From Elmis aenea (Eukaryota > Arthropoda > Insecta > Coleoptera > Elmidae), in the NCBI GenBank assembly GCA_947652605.1, contig OX393583.1, forward strand, positions 13,681,222 through 13,745,221: 64,000 nucleotides of DNA, written 5' to 3'. Both the position numbers and the translations under genes were made by a program. The notes below the pieces were generated by a model that was not told the origin of the DNA, searched no databases, and saw nothing but the letters and a program-made list of their open reading frames with translations. Shown here in pieces: positions 36,438 to 48,129 of this stretch (positions are counted from its first letter, which is position 1; the number at the start of each line of letters is the position of its first letter).

Positions 36438-36935
36438 GGCCTAGTACACACAAAGCGTTTTCTGTCGCGCGACCGAACAGTCTCCGTACACACACAAGCG
36501 TTTGTCGCGTGGGAGCTGCTACACAGAATCACCATGGAAGTTGGATAAAGATCTACTCACACCGGCGCGGAGACGGTGGTGATCGCGATCACGATAAAAC
36601 GTAACCACGTTACTTAAATATGTCACCAGGTTACTAATTATCGTTATCTCGACCGCCACCGCGATCGCCAACGGCACTGCGCCGGTGTAAGTTCACCTTT
36701 TTACAACCGTATGTACGGCAAAAGCGCGCGACCATGTGTACGCATCATATCGTTTTCATGTATCTCGTCGCCAGAAAAACGCGCGTTCTCGGGGGAATCT
36801 CGAGTCGCACGACTCGATGGACGACAACAAAAGTCGCGCGACTTGTGTGTACGCGTACATGCAATTGCTAGTACCTACTCCAACAAAGGCGCGACTCAAG
36901 TCGCGCGACAGGAAACGCTCTGTGTGTGCTAGGCC
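36438..36935. mobile_element. PIF/Harbinger-like MITE with TTA duplication
   Basis: GGCCTAGTACACACAAAGCG at left and the complement of CGCTCTGTGTGTGCTAGGCC at right, flanked by TTA on both sides (36435-36437, 36936-36938). Arms share TCGCGCGAC motifs. A second MITE lies inside (36559-36688). Confidence 0.8.
36559..36688. mobile_element. Nested MITE with ACACCGGCGC termini
   Basis: ACACCGGCGC and its complement GCGCCGGTGT bound 130 bp containing GATCGCGATCACGAT and a mirrored partner, inside the surrounding GGCCTAG MITE. Confidence 0.75.
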
Positions 36936-36948
36936 TTAGAGTAATATT

Positions 36949-37926
36949 CAGGGCCGTGCAAGTACATTCGGGGACCCGGGTGCAAAAATGTGGATGGGGC
37001 CCCTTTTATTTTTTTATCGGACACGGGCGGGGGGGGTACTTTTGTGACTGCGGGCCCCGAAGCTGTTTCAACCCAATACATATGTACATTCATCCCTATT
37101 TGATGGTAATAGAAAAAAAAATAATCCCCCGGACTTTCGGGGACACTAAGCTAGGCTTACAAAAAAAGATCTTCAACTAACTTTCCGTTTCCCGTACACT
37201 ACAAACCACAATTTTTATTTTAATAAACGAAATTCAAATTAAAAGAGCGGAAATTAAAACCCACGCATATTTGCATATTTCAAAAAGAACAGGATATGTC
37301 CAGGAGAGAGGACGTTTGGTAATCTTAAGTAACCTAACCTAACATAACCTAATCGGGCTTGACACTTTATTTATCGGTGGTGGCTGACAGCTACGTACAA
37401 AAACTCCTCCCCACTCCAGTTTTCGTGGCCAATAAGCGGTTACACTGTTACAATGTTGCCAGACTAACAGATTTGCATAATTTGGCAACAGTGAAAGTAC
37501 CATACATTCGTTATTTTTAATGTGTACAGGAAAATTATGAAAATCGGGGACAAAATCGGGGACAGGAATAATCGGGGACTTGAGTCTTGTATCGGGGAGG
37601 AATGGTCACCCTACCTTAAAGTACCTATGTGCGCACCCGCTATTGGCTATTTAGTCGAGTTTGCGCAGTTTAACTTTCACTTTTCTGGAAAAAAGAAAGA
37701 ATTGCGTGGGCCCCGAATCCCGATCCTACAGTTACGCCACTGAAGTGTTACTTAAAACAAGATTTTTTACCCATTACATCGAAATCTTCCGAAATCCAAC
37801 ATGCAGAGTAAAACTTTTAAATAACTTTACATATAATACACTTAAGAGCATGGGTCATTTGGGTACCCCATGATTGAGGGGCCCGGGTGCGGTGCATCCA
37901 CCGCACCCCCCGTTTGCACGGCCCTG
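36949..37926. mobile_element. hAT-type element with CAGGGCCGTGCAA termini
   Basis: CAGGGCCGTGCAAG at left and the complement of TTTGCACGGCCCTG at right, flanked by a perfect 8-bp duplication GTAATATT (36941-36948, 37927-37934). Non-coding interior of 978 bp with GGGGCCCC-rich ends. Confidence 0.93.
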
Positions 37927-37934
37927 GTAATATT

Positions 37935-38675
37935 TCTCGCCCGTGCTACTTATCCTTTTTCCTCCGAATGCGTACTCTGTTTAACGTTTGCGCATCTTCT
38001 ACAAAAATGAACCGCAGAGCTACATTTGACAAGCTGTACGTGACTGCATTGAGCATTTACAAAGCTTAAAATGAATCTAGAAAACTATTTTCCTGAATTG
38101 AACGTAATTATTGATTGGATAAGATACTCTCTCAATATCATCAAATTTATGCCAAAGAATCTGTCGCCAACAGAAGAAGAACAACTTTTTGGAACTAGCT
38201 TCTGATGGTTGCATTTAAAAAAATGTAATGAGAATAAGTTACCATCATCATTTTGGCTACAAATACAGAATGAATTTACCTATTATAAAGCCGCAAGGTT
38301 CACTTTTACCTATCTAAGTTGCTAAGTTGGATTTTTAGCCCTTGTAGATATTAAAAGAAAGAAAAGGAACCCCATTATATGTATAAGTATACAACATGTG
38401 AAAAAGGAAAGAAAGATTTATGAGTGACTTGTTGTTGAAACTTGAGAAATAACAAACTGGGCATGTGAATGCCATTACTGACCATTAAAACCCATTATTG
38501 ATCTCCAAATAATGAGCTATATTTATGCCATTAGATAAACAAATAGATAATAGACAGTAATGTGCTACATTCTAAAATTGGCACTACGATAGCTAAACTA
38601 AAGCGAAGACTTTCTAAACAAATCTATACAGCAGGCCCGAGGTACCGGAGACCCGGGCAACAGCCCAAGGCTATA
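37935..38675. other. Spacer, no feature seen
   Basis: No gene or repeat that I can support. Confidence 0.5.
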
Positions 38676-40585
38676 CAGGGTGCACCACGACCCTGAGATT
38701 CTTCGATAGCTCCTTTATTAATGAAAATATCAAAAAATGTTTAATACAAATATTGTGCGAACCTATTTTCTACATAACCTTAAATTATTTTCAAATATAC
38801 AGGGTGTTTCGTTTGACCGGCACATATAAAAATTTAACTTTTTTAAATAGAACACCCTGTATATTTTTAAATTTTTGGATTCCTCTTAAAATTTACTTTA
38901 AAAAATGTATAAGGTTATATGGGTCTTAAGTCAACCGTTTTCGTAAAATTTACATTTTTGTGAAAATTTTGAGCGATACAGCACTTTCATTTTTTTTTAA
39001 CATTAAATTTATTTAAAAAAGCGGTAAAATTTCGTTTAAAATTTAGATTGACAATAGATTAATTAACACTTTGCGCTAGCTACATTCTAAAAATATTATA
39101 CAGGGTGTTTTTTACGCTTGGTCAAACTTGTGAAACTTTAAACAACGATAACTCAATTTTCTTAAATACAACACCCTGTATATTTTTACATTTTCTTGTA
39201 GAGAATTAAATTGTCTTTCGACATTATTAAGCATGTCCTATATATAAAGTTAATATTTTTCAAGCTATCTCGATTTTTATTAGTATTACTAAGGCAATTA
39301 AAATATTTTAAAGTCGGCCATGGACGTAAGTCGTAATTTTTCAAAGAATTTTTAAACAAAAGAATAAAAAGAGCTGCAACTTTATTTTTAGACTTGAATT
39401 GTACCCCTTTTTGCCGAAATTTATCGTATAAATTGTTCAAGATTATGTCCTTGTTCTACGCACAGCCGTAGGTAGACCTTGTCTGAAAGACTCTAGCTCC
39501 CTTTATAACATTTCGGGGGTTATACCATCAAAAGCAACACGAATCCTGTTCTGCACATCTTCAGCAGTTGTTGGGGGGTCTTGATACACCTGTTTTATGG
39601 GTCCCCACAAAAATAAATCTATAGGGGTAAGATCAGGTGACCTAGGTGGCCAGGAGACTGGTCTACCTCGCCCTATCCATCTATTAGGATATTCTGTTCG
39701 GCAACTGCTTTACTTGCTGTGTTGCTTTTAATGGTATAACCCCCGAAATGTTATCAAAAGTGCTACAGTCTTTGAGACAACATCTACGGCTGTGCGTAGA
39801 ACATGAACAAGGATATAATTTTAAACAATTTATACGATAAATTTCGGGGAAAAGGGGTACATTATTGGACCAAAATTAAAGTTGGAGCTCTTTCTATTCT
39901 TTTGTTTAAAAATTCTTTGAAAAATTACGACTTACGTCCATGGCCGACTTTAAAATATTTTAATTGGCTTAGTAATACTAATAAAAATCGAGATAGCTCG
40001 AAAAATATTAACTTTAGGTATAGGACATGCTTAATAATTTTGAAAGACAATTAAATTCTCTACAAGAAAATGTAAAAATATACAGGGTGTTGCATTTAAG
40101 AAAAATGACTTATCGATGTTTAAAGTTTCACAAGTTTGACCATGCGTAAAAAACACCCTGTATAATATTTTTAAAATGTAGCTAGCGCAAAGTGTTAATT
40201 AATCTATTGTCAATCTCAATTTTAAACGAAATTTTACCGCTTTTTTAAATAAATTTAATGTTAAAAAAAATTGAAAGTGCTGTATTGCTCAAACATTTCA
40301 TAAAAATGTAAATATTACGAAAACGGTTGACTTAAGACCCATATAACCTTATACATTTTTTAAAGTAAATTTTAAGAGGAATCAAAAAATGTAAAAATAT
40401 ACAGGGTGTTCTATTTAAAAAAATTAAATTTTTATATGTGCCGGTCAAACGAAACACCCTGTATATTTGAAAATAATTTTAGGTTATGTAGAAAATAGGT
40501 TCGCACAATATTTGTATTAAACATTTTTTGATATTTTCATTAATAAAGGAGCTATCGAAGAATCTCAGGGTCGTGGTGCACCCTG
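38676..40585. mobile_element. Palindromic CAGGGTGCACC element carrying a transposase C-terminus
   Basis: TA-CAGGGTGCACCACGACCCTG is mirrored by CAGGGTCGTGGTGCACCCTG-TA. Arms of about 780 bp contain extra internal copies of the terminus (CAGGGTGTTTC near 38800, CAGGGTGTTTTTTACG near 39100 and their inverted partners). The centre holds a transposase relic. A one-arm copy lies at 57378-58033. Confidence 0.93.
39501..39700 (-). pseudogene. Transposase C-terminal relic (DDE_3, Tc1/mariner superfamily)
   Basis: The minus strand reads EYPNRWIGRGRPVSWPPRSPDLTPIDLFLWGPIKQVYQDPPTTAEDVQ in pieces, then IRVAFDGITPEML and a stop. The blocks NRWIGRG, WPPRSPDLTPID and FLWG are the hallmark end of DDE_3 transposases; the Asp of PDLTPxD corresponds to the last catalytic acidic position. 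The matching right-arm copy on the plus strand (39720-39850) reads VAFNGITPEMLSKVLQSLRQ through to the C-terminal tail and a stop, so the very end of the gene was duplicated in inverted orientation while the part upstream is single-copy. Everything N-terminal is absent. Confidence 0.85.
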
Positions 40586-42136
40586 TATAATAACGAAAAG
40601 ATCCTTCAGCTAATCTTAAAAAAAAAAAAACGCTTCATAGGCCCCACTATAATCCTACGATTCGTATTTGCATGCAAAGTTTTTAGCTAAATTCATTTTT
40701 TTTCAATTGTGTATTATAACTAAGCGCTCGTCAGCGGAATATTCTTAACGCCAGACTATTACAGGGTTCTGGTTTTTCGCGGGCCACTATGGGGATCTCG
40801 TAAACGGTAAGAGTTACGACTTCGGTTAAATTGGGGCAAAGTTGTATATTCAGGTGCTTAATTATTTGACGCAAACAGAACTTATCTAGCTCTTTTAGTT
40901 TTTGAGATATAGGGAAAAAAGTAAAAAAGTGGATTTTTGTTTTTTGCCCGTAACTTTTTCATTTGATTTCAAATTTCATTTTTGTAACAACATTTTTATG
41001 GCTACTTTTTGCAAGGAATAAAATTCCCCAATTAAATTTTCCGTGCGACGTTTCGTTTTTTTAAAACCATCATGAGGTCAATTTTTTCTTATAGACGCTA
41101 TATCTGATTTTAACGCCAATTTGTAGAGCATTTTATTCTGAATTCGACAATGTATAACACTTGGCACTTTTTTGAAACAATTGTTTTAAAAATGGCAAAA
41201 ACAAATATTTTATTTAAAACAAATCCTAATCGGCATGGTAAATAATTGTCTTTGTCCCTTTTTCCGGAGCCTATCTACGCCGTCTTAATCGTTTCTACAT
41301 CACACGCCGTTTTCCAAATAAGTTTAGCTCCTATATTCGACGCTTCTCGATAGAGTGATTCACTGAATCGGTTAATACTTCTGGAAATGGGCGTATCACA
41401 TTTTCAGGAAATTAGATAAGAATATTTAACAAAGCAAATTTAGTTTTTATCAGAAAAAATATCTCTAAACACTTTATATTCTAAAATATAGCAAGGCGCC
41501 GAAGTCCAAAAAATAATAGTACATATTTACAGGCGTACAGTCATTTCGGTTTCGAATTTTTAACTTTGGCAATAAAATTTAATTTTACTTTGGGCTGTAA
41601 AGAATTTATAAAAAAAAAGTTTTTAACATTACTCTTTCACAAGTTATCAAAAATTAAAATTTTATTTTCAATTTCTTCAGGCGAATAAAGACTTTATACG
41701 CAAAGAATTTTCGAAACAATGCAATGGCGTGTTAAGTTCATTGCGTTACAAATCCAGAAATTCAGATCTCATGAACGCTGTATGTAACTTTGAATTTTTG
41801 TAACACTCTTTCAATCTTTTTATGAAGTCTTAATTGTTTAACGATTTTTAAATGCAATGGCGTTCTGTACACACGAAGGTTTAACAAATTTACCTAAAAT
41901 CACGCCGCTAGTCCAGAAAGTCGAATATGCTTGCAACATTAAAATTTTGTGACAACTATATGAAAGGTTATAAAAGGGTTTTTCTTTTAATATGATGGCG
42001 TTTCTTAGTTATTTAAAGTTATATGTTTTACTGTTCTTGTAGAAAAAATTGGCCAGCTATGTGTAAATCGATCGTAGCTTTAAGACTTTTGCACGACGTT
42101 CTTCCGTAAAGTTTAAGATACGATAAAACTTTTATA
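40586..42136. other. Spacer with diverged repeat fragments
   Basis: 40750-41110 contains phrases also seen in the palindromic elements at 14011-15120 and 20227-20757 (GGGGATCTCGTAAACGGTAAG; GACGTTTCG), so it is probably a decayed arm. The rest shows nothing definite. Confidence 0.5.
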
Positions 42137-44262
42137 CAGGGATGCGCAAAAGTATGGAAACAAACAAATATCTAGAACACTATTAAAAATATTTCAATGA
42201 AATTTGGTATTTGACCGTTATCGTATATTCCGGATTCGATAAAAATATTGAGGTTGTGATACGACTTCCGGTTCAACCGGAAACGGACTCAAACTTTGAA
42301 ATTTTAAATGGAACACCCTGTATATTTTTATATTTTTGGATTCCTCTTTAAATTTACTTCAAAAAATGTTTGAGGTTGTATGGGGCTTAAGTCGACCGTT
42401 TTCGTTAAAATCACATTTTTATGAAAATTTTGAGCTATACAGCATTGTTAAAAATTTTCAACATTTAAGAACTTTAAAATTGCAAGTAATTTTTTTTTTA
42501 AGTTTATGTTGACAATAAGCTTACTAACACTTTGCACAACGTACATTTAAAAAATATTATACAGGGCGTTTTTTACGCTTGTTTAAACTTGTACAACTTT
42601 AAACATCGATAACTCATTTTTCTTAAATACAACACCCTGTATATTTTTACACATTCTTATAGAAAATTTAATTCTCCTTCGAAAACATTAAGGCTGTTTT
42701 TCACCTAAAATTGATATTTTCCGAGATATCGCGATTTTATTGTTAATTATTAGGGCAACGTAATATTTTCAAGTAGGCTATGAAGGAAGACAGTGTTAAT
42801 TTAAACAATTGAAAGAAAAAAAAAAAGAAGAAACTTATAAATTTATCTTTTCCGTACAAATTTTTGACATTTTTGATAACGAATTTAACTCCATTAGCTT
42901 TCTTTTTTAAAATCGAATGTTTATGCACACCCACTTGGTGATTTAGGCGAACTGAGAAACCGAATAACAAAAGAACTTGGAAGAATCTCGCCAGATGTGG
43001 TTTTAAACATTCTTACGGAATTTCGGCATAGGTTAGCCTACTGCCAAGAAGTAAATGGTGGTCATTTCGAGCATCGTATCCATTAAATTTTTGTATTCCC
43101 TATTTTGTTAATTTTTATAAATACGCAATATTTTCTGTTCTGCGTCCTCTTGCCCAAGAAGACCGAGAAGAAACCTTGAGCATTTCGTATCACACGACTT
43201 GGCAAAAATTAATCGGTTCTTATCAGGGCCAAAATATTGTTCATACAATTGAGTTTGATCGTTTACAAAGTCATAATAAAACCAATAGATAAAGTATTAG
43301 GTAAGCGAAAAAAAAAAAACGCTGATTAAAAATAAAAATAACTGACCTACCTTATGTTTAAATTTAAAAAAAGGTTAGGGTTGGGTCGGTTAAACCAAAA
43401 CTCGTATTGCAAACACGCAAAAAATAGTTTATAGGATTTAGTATTTGTCATCACACTGGTCCAACAAAAAAATGCATAAATAATTTAAAAAAATCTTAAT
43501 TCAAAAGGAATAATGGTAAAATTCGTTAACAAAAATGTCAAAAATTTGTACGGAAAAGATAAATTTATAACTTTCTTGTTTTTTTTTCAATTGTTTAAAT
43601 TAACACTGTCTTTCTTCATAGCCTACTTGAAAATATTACGTTGCCCTAATAATTAACAATAAAATCGCGATATCTCGGAAAATATCAATTTTAGGTGAAA
43701 AACAGCCTTTATGTTTTCGAAAGAGAAATCAATTTTCTATAAGAATGTGTAAAAATATACAGGGTGTTGTATTTAAGAAAAATGAGTTATCGATGTTTAA
43801 AGTTGAACAAGTTTGAACAAGCGTAAAAAACGCCCTGTATAATATTTTTTTAAATGTACGTTGTGCAAAGTGTTAGTAAGCTTATTGTCAACATAAACTT
43901 AAAAAAACATTACTTGCAATTTCAAAGTTCTTAAATGTTGAAAATTTTTAACAATGCTGTATAGCTCAAAATTTTCATAAAAATGTGATTTTAACGAAAA
44001 CGGTCGACTTAAGCCCCATACAACCTCAAACATTTTTTGAAGTAAATTTAAAGAGGAATCCAAAAATATAAAAATATACAGGGTGTTCCATTTAAAATTT
44101 CAAAGTTTGAGTCCGTTTCCGGTTGAACCGGAAGTCGTATCGCAACCTCAATATTTTTATCGAATCCGGAATATACGATAACGGTCAGATACCAAATTTC
44201 ATTGAAATATTTTTAATTGTGTTCTAGATATTTGTTTGTTTCCATACTTTTGCGCATCCCTG
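42137..44262. mobile_element. Palindromic CAGGGATGCGC element carrying a transposase C-terminus
   Basis: TA-CAGGGATGCGCAAAAGTATG is mirrored by CATACTTTTGCGCATCCCTG-TA; the largest palindrome in the window (2.1 kb). The arms share internal modules with 38676-40585 (AACACCCTGTATATTTTTA followed by GGATTCCTCTT; TTTTTTACGCTTG). The single-copy centre, about 42900-43520, includes the transposase relic. Confidence 0.93.
42904..43086 (+). pseudogene. Transposase C-terminal relic (Tc1/mariner superfamily)
   Basis: Open from 42898 to the stop at 43084-43086. The peptide includes FLKSNVYAHPLGDLGELRNR, ITKELGRISPDVVLNILTEF and CQEVNGGHFEHRIH-stop. The segments VYxxP...ELxxRI, ISPDVV and the closing VNGGHFEH are the standard last 60 residues of insect DUF4817/DDE_3 transposases. 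Upstream is a stop, and the DDE core is missing. It lies entirely in the unpaired centre of the palindrome, so it marks which part of the parent element the palindrome was built from. Recognition is by motif, not by search. Confidence 0.82.
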
Positions 44263-44507
44263 TATACAAAGTTGTATGGACGTCTTGCGTCACGACTATT
44301 TTACACGAAATAATGTAAAAACTATAAATAAGATGCGTTGTACGATGCTAAATCTGAATTACTCGCGTTCAAGGTCAATGTTTCACGCTAGTTTTATGTA
44401 GGTCGATGAAAAGTAAACAATGTACACGTCGTCCTTCGTTCGGAAGAGAATTGTGGGCATGAATTATTGCTTTTGACGTAACGGTCATCTTAACTTTATA
44501 CTTCTTA

Positions 44508-44632
44508 AGGTGGGTACAGACATGCAACAAAACATCGCACCGCAACACCTTCGCGCATAGAATATTATTATTAAAATTCTATGCGCGACGGTGTTGCGGT
44601 TGCGAAGTTTTGTTGTATGTCTGTACCCACCT
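44508..44632. mobile_element. PIF/Harbinger-like MITE with TTA duplication
   Basis: AGGTGGGTACAGACATGCAA and its near-complement at 44613-44632, flanked by TTA on both sides (44505-44507, 44633-44635). A near-perfect 125-bp hairpin containing ACCGCAACACC. Confidence 0.87.
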
Positions 44633-44951
44633 TTAGGTGCAACCGAAGGCAGATGTTTTTCAAGTGTTTTTAAATCAAAATTTAATAAAGATAGCCCGGA
44701 TTTCCGGGTAGAGTACGTCTGGTCAGCCTTTTGTGCGATCGATTTTAAGAAAGAATTTTCACGTTCAGAGAGAGTAAGTTATGGTGGCCATCTATTATGG
44801 CGAGAAACTTCCGAATTCTTAGTAGAAATGATTAACGTGAATAAATAGTTGCAGATTTTGAGCAGTCTAGAAGTTTAGCATCGGATCCCAACAATTTTGT
44901 TGATGTTCGCGAAGTATCTTTACGTAGAGAAGCAAAACTCAAGGAATATAA
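44633..44951. other. Short spacer with an unassigned open stretch
   Basis: 44640-44848 is open on the plus strand and reads ...FRVEYVWSAFCAIDFKKEFS..., but I recognise no family and see no splice or start support. Nothing else. Confidence 0.3.
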
Positions 44952-44963
44952 AGGCCCAAACAG

Positions 44964-47330
44964 AATGCGAGTTTCGGGTTTTGAGTTTTGGGTTTTGGGT
45001 TTCGGGTTTCGGGTTTCAAAGTCAAACACAGGGATTCATATGAAACCGAACAGAATACGGTCTTTGAGTTTCAACGTAAAGACGGTATTTGCTCAACTCG
45101 AGTTTGGGTTTCAAACATGCTGAACAAGTTTTGGGTTTTGAGTTTTGGGTTTTGGGTTTCGGGTTTCAAAGTTAAACACACGGATTCATATGAAACCGAA
45201 CAGAATACGGTCTTTGAGTTTCAACGTAAAGACGGTATTTGCTCAACTCAAGTTTGGGTTTCAAACATGCTGAACGAGTTTTGGGTTTTGAGTTTTGGGT
45301 TTCGGGTTTCAAAGTTAAACACACGGATTCATATGAAACCGAACAGAATACGGTCTTTGAGTTTCAACGTAAAGACGGTATTTGCTCAACTCGAGTTTGG
45401 GTTTCAAACATGCTGAACGAGTTTTGGGTTTTGAGTTTTGAGTTTCGGGTTTCAAAGTCAAACACACGGATTCATATGAAACCGAACAGAATACGGTCTT
45501 TGAGTTTCAACGTAAAGACGGTATTTGCTCAACTCGAGTTTGGGTTTCAAACATGCTGAACGAGTTTTGGGTTTTGAGTTTTGAGTTTCGGGTTTCAAAG
45601 TCAAACACACGGATTCATATGAAACCGAACAGAATACGGTCTTTGAGTTTCAACGTAAAGACGGTATTTGCTCAACTCGAGTTTGGGTTTCAAACATGCT
45701 GAACGAGTTTTGGGTTTTGAGTTTTGAGTTTCGGGTTTCAAAGTCAAATACACGGATTCATATGAAACCGAACAGAATACGGTCTTTGAGTTTCAACGTA
45801 AAGACGGTATTTGCTCAACTCGAGTTTGGGTTTCAAACATGCTGAACAAGTTTTGGGTTTTGAGTTTTGGGTTTTGGGTTTCGGGTTTCAAAGTTAAACA
45901 CACGGATTCATATGAAACCGAACAGAATACGGTCTTTGAGTTTCAACGTAAAGACGGTATTTGCTCAACTCAAGTTTGGGTTTCAAACATGCTGAACGAG
46001 TTTTGGGTTTTGAGTTTTGGGTTTTGGGTTTCGGGTTTCAAAGTTAAACACACGGATTCATATGAAACCGAACAGAATACGGTCTTTGAGTTTCAACGTA
46101 AAGACGGTATTTGCTCAACTCGAGTTTGGGTTTCAAACATGCTGAACGAGTTTTGGGTTTTGAGTTTCGGGTTTCAAAGTCAAACACACGGATTCATATG
46201 AAACCGAACAGAATACGGTCTTTGAGTTTCAACGTAAAGACGGTATTTGCTCAACTCGAGTTTGGGTTTCAAACATGCTGAACGAGTTTTGGGTTTTGAG
46301 TTTTGAGTTTCGGGTTTCAAAGTCAAACACACGGATTCATATGAAACCGAACAGAATACGGTCTTTGAGTTTCAACGTAAAGACGGTATTTGCTCAACTC
46401 GAGTTTGGGTTTCAAACATGCTGAACGAGTTTTGGGTTTTGAGTTTTGAGTTTCGGGTTTCAAAGTCAAATACACGGATTCATATGAAACCGAACAGAAT
46501 ACGGTCTTTGAGTTTCAACGTAAAGACGGTATTTGCTCAACTCGAGTTTGGGTTTCAAACATGCTGAACGAGTTTTGGGTTTTGAGTTTTGAGTTTCGGG
46601 TTTCAAAGTCAAACACACGGATTCATATGAAACCGAACAGAATACGGTCTTTGAGTTTCAACGTAAAGACGGTATTTGCTCAACTCGAGTTTGGGTTTCA
46701 AACAGGGCATGAAACCGGTTTTTTAAACCGGTTTAAAAAACCGGTTAACCGTTATTTTTTGTCAGAAAAAGTGATTTTTAACCAAAACCGAAACCGTTAT
46801 TTTTAAAGGCAAAAAAAAACGGTAACTTTTAACCAAAATAATAAAAAACCGTTTTTTTTTAACGCCTTTTTTTTAATAAAAATTACGATGAAAAATACAA
46901 AATCTGTAGTAAATGCGATTAGTTTACCAAAAGTCATTACTGAACTCTTGATTGTACATTTATTATAAAATTATAAATAAATAATATCCTTTCATACTTT
47001 GCATTCCTGATCTAAATAATTTTAAAAACCGGTTAATATTAACCGGTTTTTTCTAAACCGGTTTTTTGCGAATAAAACCGGTTTTTCAACAAAAACCGTT
47101 ATAAAAATAAAGTTCTCGATTTCGGTTAACCGTTAACCAAATTTTTTTTCGGTTTCGAGCCCTGGTTTCAAACATGCTGAACGAGTTTTGGGTTTTGAGT
47201 TTTGAGTTTCGGGTTTCAAAGTCAAACACACGGATTCATATGAAACCGAACAGAATACGGTCTTTGAGTTTCAAAGTGAAGACGGTATTTGCTTAAGTCG
47301 GGTTTGGGTTTCAAACATGCTGAACTTTAG
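44964..47330. repeat. 143-bp tandem array, 13 copies
   Basis: The GATTCATATGAAACCG block recurs at 45033, 45183, 45326, 45469, 45612, 45755, 45905, 46055, 46191, 46334, 46477, 46620 and 47233. Spacings are 150, 143 or 136 bp, that is 143 plus or minus 7, where 7 bp is the unit of the internal GGGTTTT/GAGTTTT run. The last spacing is 143 once the hAT at 46703-47164 is removed. Long open frames across it reflect repeat structure, not genes. Confidence 0.95.
46703..47164. mobile_element. hAT-type element inserted in the 143-bp array
   Basis: CAGGGCATGAAACCGG at left and the complement of CAGGGCTCGAAACCG at right, with a perfect 8-bp duplication GTTTCAAA (46695-46702, 47165-47172). The interior is dominated by AACCGGTT motifs at both ends. 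462 bp, no coding capacity. Confidence 0.95.
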
Positions 47331-47371
47331 AGACCGAAACTCACTCACACAAATACATTTTCTCTTGCACC

Positions 47372-47739
47372 CAGGGGCGGATCTACATAAGGACTAATAG
47401 GGCTTAAGCCCTGGACCCCCAAGTGTGAAGGGCCCACAAAAATTGAATCATTATCATACATTTTTAATACTTTTTCGCTAACAATTAGCACTTATCGTAT
47501 AGTAAAAAATAATTAATATTACTAATGATTATTTATAGTATTATTTGTTTTATTTTAATCAATGTAACATAAATCATCACCAGTCGCCACTTCATAAATA
47601 AATATATTTCAACTCTGATTTTGATGTTAATAATAAAAATGAATTTTAAACCCCAATTCAAGGATTCTTAATTAAACAAAAAATGGGGCCATTGGACTTC
47701 AATAAGCCCTAGGCCCCGAAAAACCTAGATCCGCCCCTG
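47372..47739. mobile_element. hAT-type MITE with CAGGGGCGGATCTA termini
   Basis: CAGGGGCGGATCTA and its exact complement TAGATCCGCCCCTG, flanked by a perfect 8-bp duplication CTTGCACC (47364-47371, 47740-47747). 368 bp, AT-rich interior. Confidence 0.95.
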
Positions 47740-48129
47740 CTTGCACCAATAAATTTCGTAGGTCATAATTATTGATCTGAGGGCAGCATTCAGGGTTATC
47801 AGACGTCCTGGATTTTTCGGTACTGTCCCGCTTTGTCTTTATTTGTCCCGCGTCCCGCATTTTAATAAATATGTCCCGCACACCCAAGTTTATCAGTTAT
47901 TGATGTGAGGCAGCATATTTTTAATATTTTTGGACGATAAGACATATCCTTTGTTTTATGCAATGGTGGTGGGCAGGGCCGTTCACAAAAAATTCGGGCC
48001 CCAGGGAAGCAATAGACAACGGGCCCCCATTACTCTTAGAAAGGTTTAAATTTAATTTTAATAGTATTTGTAAACAAAATATTGTGTATTAGCCCCCTCC
48101 CCCCGTGATAGGCTCTGGTGGTGGGCAGG

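Noticed and set aside
36078..36548. Several overlapping open frames in both strands of the GC-rich block
   Set aside because: Inverted GC-rich repeats lack stop codons by composition; the peptides are repeats of each other and match no family.
44640..44848. Open frame ending FLVEMINVNK
   Set aside because: Reads through the end of a MITE, has no recognised domain and no splice support.
44988..46806. Long plus-strand frames with repeated FQRKDGICSTRVWVSN peptides
   Set aside because: They run across 143-bp tandem repeats and shift frame from unit to unit because 143 is not a multiple of three; no gene structure.
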